This document shows positions 1 through 9,527 of a stretch of 64,000 nt of DNA, piece after piece. Each line of letters starts with the position of its first letter. Position 1 is the stretch's first letter. Origin of the DNA: Pukyongiella litopenaei. Lineage in GTDB: Bacteria; Pseudomonadota; Alphaproteobacteria; Rhodobacterales; Rhodobacteraceae. The notes below the pieces were generated by a model. It was given only the letters and a program-made list of their open reading frames with translations, had not been told where the DNA came from and did no database searches. Position numbers and translations under genes: made by a program. The stretch covers positions 372,001 through 436,000 of the forward strand of contig NZ_CP027665.1 in the NCBI RefSeq assembly GCF_003008555.2. The letters are read 5' to 3'.

Positions 1-1654
1 GCTCGTCCATGTCGATGAAGTCGATCACGATCAGACCGGCCAGGTCGCGCAGGCGCAGCTGGCGCGCGACCTCTTCGGCGGCTTCCAGGTTGGTCTTGAG
101 CGCGGTTTCCTCGATCGAGCCTTCCTTGGTGGCCCGCCCCGAGTTCACGTCGATCGCCACCAGCGCCTCGGTCACGCCGATCACGATATAGCCGCCGGAT
201 TTCAGCTGCACCGTCGGGTTGAACATCGCGTTCAGGTAGCTTTCCACCTGGAACCGCGCAAAGAGCGGCAGCGCATCCTCATAGCGTTTCACGTTCTTGG
301 CGTGAGACGGCATGATCATCTTCATGAAGTCCTTGGCCGACCGATAGCCGCGTTCGCCCTCGACCAATACCTCGTCGATGTCGCGGCTGTAGAGATCGCG
401 GATCGACCGTTTGATCAGGTCGCCCTCTTCGTAGATCTTGGCCGGCGCGATGGATTTCAGCGTCAGTTCGCGGATCTGTTCCCACAGCCGCTGCAGATAT
501 TCATAATCCCGCTTGATCTCGGATTTCGTCCGCTTGGCCCCGGCGGTGCGAATGATCAGGCCCGCGCCCTGCGGCACGTCGATACCACCCGCGATTTCCT
601 TGAGTTTCTTGCGGTCGGCGGCGTTGGTGATCTTGCGGCTGATGCCGCCGCCACGCGCGGTGTTGGGCATCAGAACGCAATAGCGGCCCGCGAGGCTGAG
701 ATAGGTGGTCAGCGCGGCGCCCTTGTTGCCGCGTTCTTCCTTGACGACCTGCACCAGCAGGATCTGGCGGACCTTGATGACCTCCTGGATCTTGTAGCGG
801 CGCGACCGCGGCTTGCGCGGCGGGCGCAGATCCTCGGCATCGTCGTCCCGCGCGATGGATTCGATGTTCGCGTCCTTTTCGGCGGCGTCCGGATGCCCGG
901 TATCCTTGCCGTCGCCGGCACCGTTTTCGGCCCCTTCCGCGGCATCGACAACGTCGCCCGCGCCCGGCTGTTCCGTGTCCGCGGCCTCATCGGGCTGGAC
1001 ATCGTCGGATTGGGCATCATCAGCCGGGGCATCCCCGGCTTTCGCCTCGGCGGTGTCATCGGTGGCGTCGGCGCCATCCTCTGCGGAGGCGGTCTCCGCC
1101 GCCTCATCGGACTGTCCGGCCTCGGCCGCAATCGTTCCTTCATCCGAGCCTTCAACCGTCGCGTCGGCGCCCTGGCCGAACCCGGCGACACCGGTTTCCT
1201 CGGCGCCGTCCTCGTCGGACAGGTCGATGGTTTCCATGCCGGTGATCTCGCGGGTTTCCACCGCGTCATCGGATTTGATCGCCGCCGCCTTGCTCCGCGA
1301 CCGGCGCGACCGGGACGATTTCGGCTTGACCGCGTCTTCTTCGTCGCGCGCCTTCATAGCCTCGGCATAGGCGCGCTCTTCCTCCATCAGCGCCTCGCGG
1401 TCGGCGACGGGGATCTGGTAGTAATCCGGGTGGATTTCCGAGAATGCCAGAAACCCGTGCCGGTTGCCGCCGTAGTCGACGAACGCCGCCTGCAGCGACG
1501 GTTCGACCCGCGTTACCTTGGCGAGATAGATGTTGCCAGCGAGCTGGCGCTTGTTCTCGGATTCAAAATCGAACTCCTCGACCTTGTTTCCGTCCACCAC
1601 CACGACGCGGGTTTCTTCCGCGTGAGTGGCGTCAATGAGCATTTTCTTTGCCAT
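1..1654 (-). CDS. rne: Ribonuclease E (partial, C-terminal part outside window)
   Basis: This is the N-terminal ~551 residues of RNase E, the endonuclease that starts mRNA decay and processes rRNA. The protein starts MAKKMLIDATHAEE, typical of the RNase E/G S1-domain start, and an AAGGA motif lies directly upstream. The S1 domain is split: its first half is about residues 1-85, followed by roughly 190 residues of acidic, Ala-rich low-complexity sequence (nt ~830-1395), then the second half resumes at RRYKIQEVIKVRQ. The two metal-binding catalytic aspartates are visible in ALVAIDVNSGR and GLIVIDFIDMD near the window edge. The zinc-link and scaffold regions lie beyond base 1. The insertion is a feature I know from alphaproteobacterial RNase E. 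Identity is near certain. Confidence 0.95.
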   Translation of the reverse strand, partial: MAKKMLIDATHAEETRVVVVDGNKVEEFDFESENKRQLAGNIYLAKVTRVEPSLQAAFVDYGGNRHGFLAFSEIHPDYYQIPVADREALMEEERAYAEAMKARDEEDAVKPKSSRSRRSRSKAAAIKSDDAVETREITGMETIDLSDEDGAEETGVAGFGQGADATVEGSDEGTIAAEAGQSDEAAETASAEDGADATDDTAEAKAGDAPADDAQSDDVQPDEAADTEQPGAGDVVDAAEGAENGAGDGKDTGHPDAAEKDANIESIARDDDAEDLRPPRKPRSRRYKIQEVIKVRQILLVQVVKEERGNKGAALTTYLSLAGRYCVLMPNTARGGGISRKITNAADRKKLKEIAGGIDVPQGAGLIIRTAGAKRTKSEIKRDYEYLQRLWEQIRELTLKSIAPAKIYEEGDLIKRSIRDLYSRDIDEVLVEGERGYRSAKDFMKMIMPSHAKNVKRYEDALPLFARFQVESYLNAMFNPTVQLKSGGYIVIGVTEALVAIDVNSGRATKEGSIEETALKTNLEAAEEVARQLRLRDLAGLIVIDFIDMDE

Positions 1655-2106
1655 ATATCCTTGGTGCACAACCGCAATCGCGCGGGCCCGGCCGAACCGG
1701 GCGGGCGTTGGCGGTTGGGGTTGCGTCTTGTCAGGGCGATGGGGGACGCCGCGCGGCAGGGTGTGGCCCTTCGGCCCCCTGGCTCGGTTGTCAATCCTGG
1801 CGCGCGCGTCATCGCGGTTCTTCTCCGACAGGCGCGGACCGGCATTTGCCGATGCGATCACCTGCCCGTCTCATTGCCCGCCCCGGATGGGGTCGGACGC
1901 TACACTGGCCCCGTGCGGGACCCAATCGGTCTGTTCAGTTCCGGCACAGGACCGGCCGGCAAGGTTCTGAAACAGCGAAACTCAAAACCGGGCAGCGCGT
2001 GAAATCCGGACCGCCCGTCCGGCCAACATAAGGTGACCGGCGCGGCATTGACAATGGCAATTCGTCATCGCGGATGCCACATTCCGCCATCCGGGACGGT
2101 CAAACC
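1655..2106. other. Non-coding leader/promoter region of rne
   Basis: About 450 bp between the rne start and the terminator-like repeat behind the response regulator gene. Reading frames here have no recognisable protein content. Because rne mRNA is usually autoregulated through a long 5' untranslated region, this probably holds the rne promoter and leader. I could not pick a specific promoter or RNA fold by eye. Confidence 0.5.
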
Positions 2107-2140
2107 GTTCACGATGCCGGGATTTTCCGGGATCGTGAAC
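2107..2140 (-). terminator. Inverted repeat after the response regulator gene
   Basis: GTTCACGAT and ATCGTGAAC form a perfect 9-bp stem around a 16-nt loop that is itself partly self-complementary. It starts 26 bp beyond the stop codon of the DctD-like gene on the minus strand, followed by only a short T-poor tail, so it is a plausible but not ideal rho-independent terminator. Confidence 0.5.
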
Positions 2141-2165
2141 GGGCCGGGAACGGTCCGGGACCGGC

Positions 2166-3503
2166 TCAGCTCAGGTAGTCCGAGCGTTGCAGGCCGTATT
2201 TGGCCATCTTTTCGTTCAGGGTCCGCCGTGGCAGGCAGAGCTCTTCCATCACGCTGGAAATCGACCCCTTGTGGCGGCGCATGGTGTTGTCGATCAACAT
2301 GCGTTCGAAAGCCTCGACATATTCCTTCAGCGGCTTGCCCTCGGTGGTCATCACCGGCTGCATTTCCTCGTGATCCGACATCAGCAGCGATGCGATCGAC
2401 CCCGACCCCCGGCGCGACTGCAGCACCGCGCGTTCGGCGATGTTGATCAGCTGGCGCACATTGCCCGGCCAGGGCGCCTGCAGCAGCTGCGCGGCCTCCT
2501 GCGCGGTGACCTGCGGCGTCTCGCAGCCGTATTCGTCCGAGAACTGTTCGCTGAAGCGCGTGAACAGGGTCAGGATGTCCTCGCCGCGCTGGCGCAGCGG
2601 CGGCACGGTGATCCGCAGCGCCGCGAGCCGGTAGAACAGGTCGGGGCGCAGCGCATCCTCGCAGGTGCGCCCGGCCTCCTGCAGGTTCGAGATGGCGATG
2701 ATCCGGGTCTCTGCCGGCGTGCCCTGTTCGTTGATCTCGTGCAGCAGCCGGGCCTGCAACGTGTCCGACAACGCCTCGACATCCTCGAGCACCAGCGTGC
2801 CGCCGCGGGCCTCTTCCAGCGCGGGAAGGCGGCTGTCGTCGGGCAGCATGGGGCCGAACAGGCGCTTGGAGAGCGCGTCCTCTTCGAGCGCCGCGCAGGC
2901 GACCAGCACGAATTTCTTGCCCGCGCGGCTGCCGACCGCGTGCAGGGCATGGGCCACCAGCGTCTTGCCGGTGCCGGTTTCCCCGTCGATCAGCACATGC
3001 CCGTCGGCCTGACCCAGATCGAGAATGTCCTCGCGCAGCCGCTCCATCACCGGGCTCTGGCCGATCAGCTTCTTCATCAGCTGGTTGCCATCGCTGAGTT
3101 CGCGGCGCAGGGCGCGGTTGTCCATCACCAGCCGGCGCGCGTTGGCGGCCCGTTTGGCCAGTTCGGACATGCGTTCGGGGTTGAACGGTTTCTCGAGGAA
3201 ATCGAACGCGCCGACGCGCATCGCCTCGACCGCCATCGGCACATCGCCGTGGCCGGTGATCATGATCACCGGCAGCGCCGAATCGCTGCCCATCAGCTTC
3301 TTGAGAAACTGCATCCCGTCCATGCCCGGCATCTTGATGTCGGAAATCACGATGCCCGGATAATCCGGCCCGAGCACCTTCAGCGCCTCCTCGGCGCTGG
3401 CAAAGGTTTCCGTGTCATATCCCGACAGGGCCAGCCACTGGCTGATCGACTGGCGCATGTCCTGTTCGTCATCGACGATCGCGATCTTCATCGCCTGAGC
3501 CAT
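2166..3503 (-). CDS. DctD-like NtrC-family response regulator lacking the GAFTGA loop
   Basis: A 445-residue regulator with a receiver domain (phospho-acceptor D55 in VISDIKMPG), a central AAA+ domain (Walker A GETGTGKT; arginine-finger region PDLFYRLAALRITVPPLRQR) and a C-terminal Fis-type helix-turn-helix. The start chosen is the ATG at 3503 (MAQAMKIAIVDD), which has AGGAG a few bases upstream; longer ORF starts have no such site. The loop that contacts sigma-54 (GAFTGA, normally just after ELFGH) is missing: LFGPMLPDD runs straight on to EEARGGTLVLEDVE. Family members without this loop, such as Rhodobacter capsulatus NtrC, do not use sigma-54. It follows its cognate kinase gene at 3576-5348 and they probably form an operon. 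Its targets are not visible here. Confidence 0.85.
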   Translation of the reverse strand: MAQAMKIAIVDDEQDMRQSISQWLALSGYDTETFASAEEALKVLGPDYPGIVISDIKMPGMDGMQFLKKLMGSDSALPVIMITGHGDVPMAVEAMRVGAFDFLEKPFNPERMSELAKRAANARRLVMDNRALRRELSDGNQLMKKLIGQSPVMERLREDILDLGQADGHVLIDGETGTGKTLVAHALHAVGSRAGKKFVLVACAALEEDALSKRLFGPMLPDDSRLPALEEARGGTLVLEDVEALSDTLQARLLHEINEQGTPAETRIIAISNLQEAGRTCEDALRPDLFYRLAALRITVPPLRQRGEDILTLFTRFSEQFSDEYGCETPQVTAQEAAQLLQAPWPGNVRQLINIAERAVLQSRRGSGSIASLLMSDHEEMQPVMTTEGKPLKEYVEAFERMLIDNTMRRHKGSISSVMEELCLPRRTLNEKMAKYGLQRSDYLS

Positions 3504-3575
3504 ACCCAACTCCTTTTCCATGTCCCGGTCGTGCCGCCGGTCTTTCATTGCCGGCCCATCGGAGCCGGGCCTTGC

Positions 3576-5348
3576 CTATTCGGCCGCTTCGCTGCCCGTT
3601 TCCAGGATCGGCAATTGCATTTCGAAGACAGCGCCGCCATTTGCCCCGTTGCGGGCGGTGAGCCGCCCGCCCAGATCGCTGACGATCCCCGACGAGATCG
3701 CCAGACCCAGCCCCACGCCGTCGCCGGGTTGCTTGGTAGTGTAGAACGGTTCGAACAGAGATTCAAAATCCTCGACGCCATCGCCGTTGTCGCGCACGGT
3801 CAATGTCGCGGTTTCGCCCGCCGCAAGGATGATCTGAACCTCGGGATCGTCCACGGTCTTGGTGGCGTCCAGCGCGTTGCGCAGCAGGTTCACCATCACC
3901 TGTTCGATGCGCAGCCGGTCGCCCATCACCAGCACCGGGTCATCGGGCAGGATGCGGGTGATCTGCACCTGGCGGTGACGCAGCTGCGGCTCCATCATCG
4001 TCAGCGACGACGCCAGGGCTTCGCCCATGTCCACCGCCGACAGCGATTCGCTGCCCTTGCGGGCATAGGATTTGAGCTGCCGGGTGATCGCGCCCATCCG
4101 CTCGATCAGGTCGTCGATGCGCCCGAAGCTCGACAGCGCCTCGTCGGGACGGTTCCGGCGCAGCAACAGGCGGGCCCCGGCCAGATAGGTCTTCATCGCC
4201 GCCAGCGGCTGGTTCAGTTCGTGGCTGACCGCGGCCGACATTTCGCCCAGCGCCGCCAGTTTCGACGATTGCGCCAGCGACTGTTCGGTCACCGCCAGCG
4301 TTTCCTGCACCCGTTCGCGTTCCGAGATCTCGCGCTTGAGCCGCGCGTTCAGTTCGCGCAGTTCGGCGGATTCGCGCTGGAACAGCGCCATCCGCAACGC
4401 GGTCTTGCGGCCCAGCGCGTAAAAGGCCAGCGCCGCGAGGATGGCGAACCCCATGATTTCCATCGCCAGCACCGCGTTCACCTTTTCGCGCACGGAACTG
4501 TAGGTGGTGAAGGAAGTCATCCGCCAGCCGTGAAAGGGAATTCGGCTTTCCAGGCGCATCACCGCCTCGCCGCGCAGATAGGCCTCGGCCGGCAGCGTCG
4601 CCCAGTCGGCGGTGGCGCGGATGGCCCGGTCGATGGCGCCTTGCGGGGGTTCGCGCCTGATCGCCTCGGCCTCAGCCAGCCCGCGCCAGCGCGATTCCGT
4701 CGCCAGGATGATCGTGCCCTGGCTGTCGGTCACGAGAACCGCGTCGGACACCCCCGCCCAGGCGCGTTCGAATTTCTGCAGATCGACCTCGACCACGATC
4801 ACGCCCAGCACATTGGACCCGTTTTCGATCCGTCGCGAATAGGTGAACCGGTAACCGCCCGCTTCGCGCGGGATCACCGAAAAGATGGTCGCATTCGAAC
4901 GCAGGGCATCGACGAAATACGGCTCGGACCGGTGCTGCGCGCCCAGCCGGTTGCGGTCGGTCGCCGCCACCGTGCGCCCGTCCAGGTCCAGCAGCATCAG
5001 CGATTCCGCGCCGATTTCCTCGACAAAGGAAATCAGGCGCTGGGTCGAGCGGCTGAAATCCGAAGAATCCAGCGCCCCGATCAGCGTCGGGTCGCGGGCC
5101 AGCAGCTGCGGCACGATCGCGTTGCGGCGCAATTCGCTCAGGAGGTTGCCGCCATAGAGCGCAAGGCGCAGTTCGGCCCGGCTGCGCGTCGACGCGGTGA
5201 ACCGGTCGGTCAGCAGATCATTGGTCACCCAGACCGTGACGATCGCCATCGACAGCACCGCCCCGACGGCCAGTCGGATCGACCAGCGCATCGGGCGGTT
5301 GCGGGGCCAGATCCGGCCCAGCGGCGAGGTCTTGTCTTTGGTTGACAT
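3576..5348 (-). CDS. DctB-like sensor histidine kinase
   Basis: A 590-residue membrane kinase of the C4-dicarboxylate sensor DctB type. An N-terminal membrane segment (about residues 22-44) is followed by a ~250-residue periplasmic sensor region, a second membrane segment near residue 300 (EIMGFAILAALAFYALG), a coiled-coil linker, the dimerisation/phospho-acceptor helix with H376 in AAVSHELNQPLAAMK, then N box (VNLLRNALDAT), G1 (VRDNGDGV), F box (FEPFYTTK) and G2 (GVGLGLAI) of the ATPase domain. The response regulator gene follows on the same strand. No dctPQM transporter is in the window, so dicarboxylate sensing is inferred from family resemblance only. Confidence 0.88.
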   Translation of the reverse strand: MSTKDKTSPLGRIWPRNRPMRWSIRLAVGAVLSMAIVTVWVTNDLLTDRFTASTRSRAELRLALYGGNLLSELRRNAIVPQLLARDPTLIGALDSSDFSRSTQRLISFVEEIGAESLMLLDLDGRTVAATDRNRLGAQHRSEPYFVDALRSNATIFSVIPREAGGYRFTYSRRIENGSNVLGVIVVEVDLQKFERAWAGVSDAVLVTDSQGTIILATESRWRGLAEAEAIRREPPQGAIDRAIRATADWATLPAEAYLRGEAVMRLESRIPFHGWRMTSFTTYSSVREKVNAVLAMEIMGFAILAALAFYALGRKTALRMALFQRESAELRELNARLKREISERERVQETLAVTEQSLAQSSKLAALGEMSAAVSHELNQPLAAMKTYLAGARLLLRRNRPDEALSSFGRIDDLIERMGAITRQLKSYARKGSESLSAVDMGEALASSLTMMEPQLRHRQVQITRILPDDPVLVMGDRLRIEQVMVNLLRNALDATKTVDDPEVQIILAAGETATLTVRDNGDGVEDFESLFEPFYTTKQPGDGVGLGLAISSGIVSDLGGRLTARNGANGGAVFEMQLPILETGSEAAE

Positions 5349-5384
5349 GGCTACAGGCTATGCCCGTCCTCGCCCCGGCTCAAG

Positions 5385-6053
5385 TCACGCCGGTGCCAGC
5401 GCCGTCCCCAATGCGCGGAACATGGCCGTCCCGTCGGTGCCGCCATGGCGCGCGTCAGAGGCGCGTTCGGGATGCGGCATCATCCCCAGCACGCGCCGGT
5501 TGGCCGACAGGATGCCGGCGATGTCGCCGACCGAGCCGTTGGGATTGTCCGCATAGCTGAACGCGATCCGGTCCTCGCCCCGCAGGGCGGCGACCGTTTC
5601 ATCATCCGCGAAATAATTGCCGTCATGGTGGGCGATGGGAATGTCGATCACCTGCCCGGCGGTGTAGCCCTCGGTATAGACGCTGGCGGCAGTTTCCACC
5701 CGGAGCCCCACGGTGCGGCAGATGTATTTCAGCCCCGCATTGCGCAGCAGCGCCCCCGGCAGCAGCCCGGTCTCGGTCAGCACCTGGAACCCGTTGCAGA
5801 TGCCGACGGCATAGCCGCCACGCCCGGCATGGTCCGCCACCGCGCGGCAGATCGGCGATTGCGCCGCGATGGCGCCGCAGCGCAGGTAGTCGCCATAGGA
5901 AAACCCGCCCGGAATACCGACGATATCCACCCCTTGCGGCAGCGCGGTGTCCTTGTGCCAGACCATCGACACATCGAACCCGGCCTCGCGAAATGCCACC
6001 GCGAGGTCGCGGTCGCAATTGGATCCCGGAAAGACGATGACAGCGGCTTTCAT
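5385..6053 (-). CDS. purQ: Phosphoribosylformylglycinamidine synthase, glutaminase subunit PurQ
   Basis: A 222-residue class I glutamine amidotransferase that supplies ammonia for FGAM synthesis, step 4 of de novo purine synthesis, together with PurS and PurL. The nucleophile is C86 in GICNGFQ; H194 and E196 in PHPERASD complete the triad. The N-terminus [15 protein letters not shown] is diagnostic. Length is normal for the small-subunit form. purS lies 151 bp upstream on the same strand; purL is not in the window. Confidence 0.97.
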   Translation of the reverse strand: MKAAVIVFPGSNCDRDLAVAFREAGFDVSMVWHKDTALPQGVDIVGIPGGFSYGDYLRCGAIAAQSPICRAVADHAGRGGYAVGICNGFQVLTETGLLPGALLRNAGLKYICRTVGLRVETAASVYTEGYTAGQVIDIPIAHHDGNYFADDETVAALRGEDRIAFSYADNPNGSVGDIAGILSANRRVLGMMPHPERASDARHGGTDGTAMFRALGTALAPA

Positions 6054-6204
6054 GGTCGCTCTCCCTGGCGGGTGCTCTGCGTGGTCGCGGCCGACATAGC
6101 CATGGAACCGGCCCTGATCAATCCCGGAAAACGCGCGCCTGGCACTTCAGGCGGCACTTCGGGCGGAAAATCGGGCACTATCCCGGACCGATCCGCCGGC
6201 GGTC

Positions 6205-6435
6205 TCAGCCGAGTTCGATCGAATAGGATTCGATCACCGTGTTGGCGAGCAGCTTTTCGCACATGTCCCGCACCTGCGCCTCGGTCGTGCCCTCGGCGAG
6301 GTCGAGGTCGATCACCTTGCCCTGCCGCACCCGTTCGACACCGTCGAACCCCAGCGCGCCCAGCGCATGGCGCACCGCCGCGCCCTGCGGGTCGAGCACC
6401 CCGTTCTTCAGCATCACATGCACCCGTGCCTTCAT
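6205..6435 (-). CDS. purS: Phosphoribosylformylglycinamidine synthase subunit PurS
   Basis: A 76-residue protein of full PurS length that bridges PurQ and PurL in the FGAM synthase complex. It begins KARVHVMLKNGVLDPQG and ends with the ESYSIELG strand typical of the family. It lies between purC (upstream) and purQ (downstream) on the same strand, the usual Rhodobacterales order. Confidence 0.96.
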   Translation of the reverse strand: MKARVHVMLKNGVLDPQGAAVRHALGALGFDGVERVRQGKVIDLDLAEGTTEAQVRDMCEKLLANTVIESYSIELG

Positions 6436-6513
6436 CGTCCGTCCCCGGCTATGTGGCGGAACCGCACCCGGCTCCGCGTTGTCTCGAATATCCCCGCGAC
6501 CCGTCGGCGCGTG

Positions 6514-7272
6514 TCAGTTGATCAGCGTCGGCTTGGTCACCGGTGCCGATTTCGGCATCACGCCCAGCCGCCGGGCAACCTCGGAATAGGCATCGGACAG
6601 GTTGCCCAGATCGCGGCGGAACACGTCCTTGTCCAGCTTGCGGCCGGTTTCGATATCCCACAGCCGGCAGCTGTCGGGGCTGATTTCATCGGCCACGACC
6701 AGCCGCTGGAAATCGCCCTCATAGACACGGCCGACCTCGATCTTGAAATCGACCAGCCGGATACCGACACCCAGCATCAGGCCGGACATGAAATCGTTGA
6801 CCCGCAGCGCCAGCGAAAGAATGTCGTCCATGTCCTGCTGGCTGGCCCATCCGAATGCGGCGATATGTTCCTCGGTCACCAGCGGGTCGCCCAGCGCATC
6901 GTCCTTGTAGCAATATTCGACGATCGGGCGCGGCAGTTGCGTGCCTTCCTCGATCCCCAGTCGCTTGGACAGCGACCCGGCGGCATAGTTGCGCACGATC
7001 ACCTCCAGCGGGATGATCTCGCAGGCGCGCACCAGCTGTTCGCGCATGTTCAGCCGTTTCAGGAAATGGGTCGGCACGCCCACGGCGTTGAGCCCGGACA
7101 TGAAATATTCGGACAGGCGGTTGTTCAGGACCCCCTTGCCGTCGATCACGTCCTTCTTCTCGGCGTTGAAGGCGGTGGCGTCGTCCTTGAAATACTGCAC
7201 GATGGTGCCCGGCTCGGGACCTTCATAGAGTATCTTCGCCTTGCCTTCGTAGATTTTCTTGCGACGCGCCAT
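6514..7272 (-). CDS. purC: SAICAR synthase
   Basis: A 252-residue phosphoribosylaminoimidazole-succinocarboxamide synthase, which joins aspartate to CAIR in purine synthesis. The start is the ATG at 7272 ([18 protein letters not shown]), the canonical family N-terminus; the open frame continues 95 codons upstream without homology. Family motifs include [15 protein letters not shown] and VDFKIEVG. It is the first gene of a leftward purC-purS-purQ run and is divergent from the ATPase zeta gene, so the promoter should lie in 7273-7429. Confidence 0.96.
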   Translation of the reverse strand: MARRKKIYEGKAKILYEGPEPGTIVQYFKDDATAFNAEKKDVIDGKGVLNNRLSEYFMSGLNAVGVPTHFLKRLNMREQLVRACEIIPLEVIVRNYAAGSLSKRLGIEEGTQLPRPIVEYCYKDDALGDPLVTEEHIAAFGWASQQDMDDILSLALRVNDFMSGLMLGVGIRLVDFKIEVGRVYEGDFQRLVVADEISPDSCRLWDIETGRKLDKDVFRRDLGNLSDAYSEVARRLGVMPKSAPVTKPTLIN

Positions 7273-7429
7273 GTCGGGCCTTTCGGGAAAGCGGACGGGG
7301 CAACGGTCCCGTCTCGTTGGCGCCCTCTTAGTGCAAGGACCACGATGTCGCAAGCGCTCCCCCTTGCGAAGTCGCGCCGGTGGCGGCATATCTCTGTCAA
7401 CACCAGCATTGCCCGATGGAGCATGACCC

Positions 7430-7747
7430 ATGACCACTTTCGACGACCGCGAACACGCATTCGAGTCCAAGTTCGCCCATGACGAGGAAATGCAGTTCAA
7501 GGCGCTCGTGCGCCGGAACAAGCTGGTCGGTCTGTGGGCCGCCGGCCTGATGGGCAAGAACGGCGACGAGGCCCAGGCCTATGCGAAATCGCTGGCCGTG
7601 GCCGAGGTCAACGACGTCAAGCATGACGAACTGGTCCGCCGGATCACCGCCGATCTCGAAGGCCATGTGACCTCGGACGCGATCCGCGCCAAGATGGTCG
7701 AGCTGCTGCCCGAAGCCAAGGCGCAGATCATGGCCGAGGCGGACTGA
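7430..7747 (+). CDS. F1-ATPase inhibitor zeta subunit (DUF1476)
   Basis: A 105-residue DUF1476 protein ([20 protein letters not shown]...). In Paracoccus denitrificans this family is the zeta subunit, which blocks F1-ATPase hydrolysis by inserting its N-terminal region into a catalytic interface. The whole family length is present and the conserved [11 protein letters not shown] segment is intact. A GGAG lies 8 bases before the ATG at 7430. It stands alone, divergent from purC. Confidence 0.92.
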   Translation: MTTFDDREHAFESKFAHDEEMQFKALVRRNKLVGLWAAGLMGKNGDEAQAYAKSLAVAEVNDVKHDELVRRITADLEGHVTSDAIRAKMVELLPEAKAQIMAEAD

Positions 7748-7881
7748 GCGGCCGATTGAGCGGCGGACTGCTCCGCGGCTCATCATCGTCTTGAAAAATT
7801 CGCAATTGTCTCGGCGCCCGGTCCATGACAGACGGGGGCGTTGACCTTTGCGCCATTTGCCGTTGCCGACAGGACCGTTTC

Positions 7882-8895
7882 ATGACCGATGCCGTTACCG
7901 CCTTTCTCGAAACCCATGACGTGCTGCTCGCCGATGGCGCGACCGGGACGAACCTGTTCAACATGGGGCTGCAATCGGGCGATGCGCCGGAGTTGTGGAA
8001 CACCGACGAACCGGCCAAGATCACCGCGCTCTACCGTGGCGCGGTCGATGCGGGCAGCGACCTGTTCCTGACCAACACCTTCGGCGGCAACGCGTCGCGG
8101 CTGAAACTGCATGACGCGCAGCGCCGGGTCGGCGAACTGAACCGCGTCGGGGCCGAGCTTGGCCGCGAGGTGGCCGACACCACCGACCGGACCATCATCG
8201 TTGCCGGATCGGTCGGCCCCACGGGCGACATCATGGAGCCGGTCGGCACCCTGTCCCATTCGCTGGCGGTCGAGATGTTCCATGAACAGGCCGAGGCCCT
8301 GAAAGAGGGCGGCGCGGATGTGTTGTGGCTGGAAACCATCAGCGCACCGGAAGAATACCGCGCCGCCGCCGAAGCCTTTGCCCTGGCCGGCATGCCTTGG
8401 TGCGGCACGATGAGCTTTGACACCGCGGGACGCACGATGATGGGCGTCACCTCGGCCGCCCTCGCCGAGATGGTCGAGGACCTGCCCACCCCGCCGGTCG
8501 GGTTCGGCGCCAATTGCGGCACGGGCGCGGCCGACCTGCTGCGCACGGTGCTGGGGTTTGCCGCGCAGGGAACCGAACGGCCGATCATCGCCAAGGGCAA
8601 CGCGGGCATCCCGAAATATGTGGACGGGCACATCCATTACGATGGCACGCCCGCGCTGATGGCCGATTACGCGGCCATGGCCCGCGATTGCGGCGCCCGG
8701 ATCATCGGCGGCTGCTGCGGCACGATGCCGGACCATCTCGCGATGATGCGCGAAGCGCTCGACACGCGCCCGCGCGGCGACCGGCCCACGCTGGACCAGA
8801 TCACCGCCGCCCTCGGTGCGTTTTCCTCGATCAATGACGGCACCGGAGACGAGGCCGCACAGCCCCGCGCCCGCCGCGGGCGGCGCCGGGGCTAA
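7882..8895 (+). CDS. Homocysteine S-methyltransferase domain protein (BmtB type; split methionine synthase part)
   Basis: A 337-residue homocysteine-binding methyltransferase domain on its own polypeptide. The barrel starts LLADGATGTNLFNMG; the three zinc cysteines are in GANCGTG and GGCCGT. Start is the ATG at 7882 with AGGA 7 bases upstream; an in-frame earlier start at 7825 has no support. It lacks the folate, cobalamin and activation domains of MetH, but a corrinoid protein gene (10820) and a DUF1638 gene (11598) follow nearby. Such split methionine synthases are described for Roseobacters. Betaine-homocysteine methyltransferase activity is the alternative. The C-terminus is a basic tail rich in Arg. 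Confidence 0.85.
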   Translation: MTDAVTAFLETHDVLLADGATGTNLFNMGLQSGDAPELWNTDEPAKITALYRGAVDAGSDLFLTNTFGGNASRLKLHDAQRRVGELNRVGAELGREVADTTDRTIIVAGSVGPTGDIMEPVGTLSHSLAVEMFHEQAEALKEGGADVLWLETISAPEEYRAAAEAFALAGMPWCGTMSFDTAGRTMMGVTSAALAEMVEDLPTPPVGFGANCGTGAADLLRTVLGFAAQGTERPIIAKGNAGIPKYVDGHIHYDGTPALMADYAAMARDCGARIIGGCCGTMPDHLAMMREALDTRPRGDRPTLDQITAALGAFSSINDGTGDEAAQPRARRGRRRG

Positions 8896-8908
8896 TCCGG
8901 GAAAGCCG

Positions 8909-9508
8909 TCAGCCCGGTTTCCGCGCCACCAGGTCGATCAGGGCCGAGCGCCCCTTGTGACCCGACCCTTCCGATACCTCGGTATCGTAATCCGCCAGCC
9001 GCAGGATCTCCCAGTCCGGGAACGCGGCGCGCAGCAGGTCGCCGGTATACATCTGTTCGGCGCAGGGCGGCCCGCCGGTGCCATACTCCACCTGGCGCGG
9101 CGCGTAGCCGTGCAGGAGCAACAGGCCACCGGGCCGGACCGCCTGCCCGATCCAGCCGAACAGCCGCGCGCGCAGGTCCGGACCGGCAAACTGGATGAAC
9201 ACGCCAACCACCGCGTCGAAGCCCGTCGACCAGTCCCAGTCCTCGATCCCGGCCTCGCGGAACTCCACCGAAACGCCACGGGCCTGAGCGAGCATCCGCG
9301 CCTTGTCCAGCGCCACGGACGACGCGTCGAAGGCGGTCACCCGGTGGCCCTGCCCGGCGAGGAAAACCGAATTGCGCCCTTCGCCATCTGCCACGCACAG
9401 CACCCGCGACCCCGGCGCCAGCCACCGGGATTGGCGTTGCAGAAAGACCGCCGGTTCGGTGCCGAACAGGTAGCCCTCGGCGCGGTATCGTGCATCCCAG
9501 TCGACCAT
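8909..9508 (-). CDS. Class I SAM-dependent methyltransferase
   Basis: A 199-residue small methyltransferase with a Rossmann fold: motif I VLCVADGEGRNSVFLAG and the acidic end of strand 2 in VTAFDAS. The start MVDWDARYRAEGYLFGTEP resembles the tellurite-resistance TehB/thiopurine-methyltransferase-like group. Substrate cannot be read from the sequence. It converges on the homocysteine methyltransferase gene and is followed upstream by a radical SAM gene on the same strand. Confidence 0.8.
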   Translation of the reverse strand: MVDWDARYRAEGYLFGTEPAVFLQRQSRWLAPGSRVLCVADGEGRNSVFLAGQGHRVTAFDASSVALDKARMLAQARGVSVEFREAGIEDWDWSTGFDAVVGVFIQFAGPDLRARLFGWIGQAVRPGGLLLLHGYAPRQVEYGTGGPPCAEQMYTGDLLRAAFPDWEILRLADYDTEVSEGSGHKGRSALIDLVARKPG

Positions 9509-9527
9509 GCGCCCAGATTATCCGCGA

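Noticed and set aside
302-2002. Long plus-strand open frame opposite rne
   Set aside because: It is the antisense reading of the high-GC RNase E gene; the composition is Arg/Gly/Leu-rich and the codon pattern follows the rne frame.
1655-2106. Riboswitch or sRNA in the rne leader
   Set aside because: No recognised structural motif could be identified by eye.
2187-5345. 1052-codon plus-strand frame opposite dctB/dctD
   Set aside because: His/Arg/Gln-rich antisense shadow of two well-defined genes; no domain.
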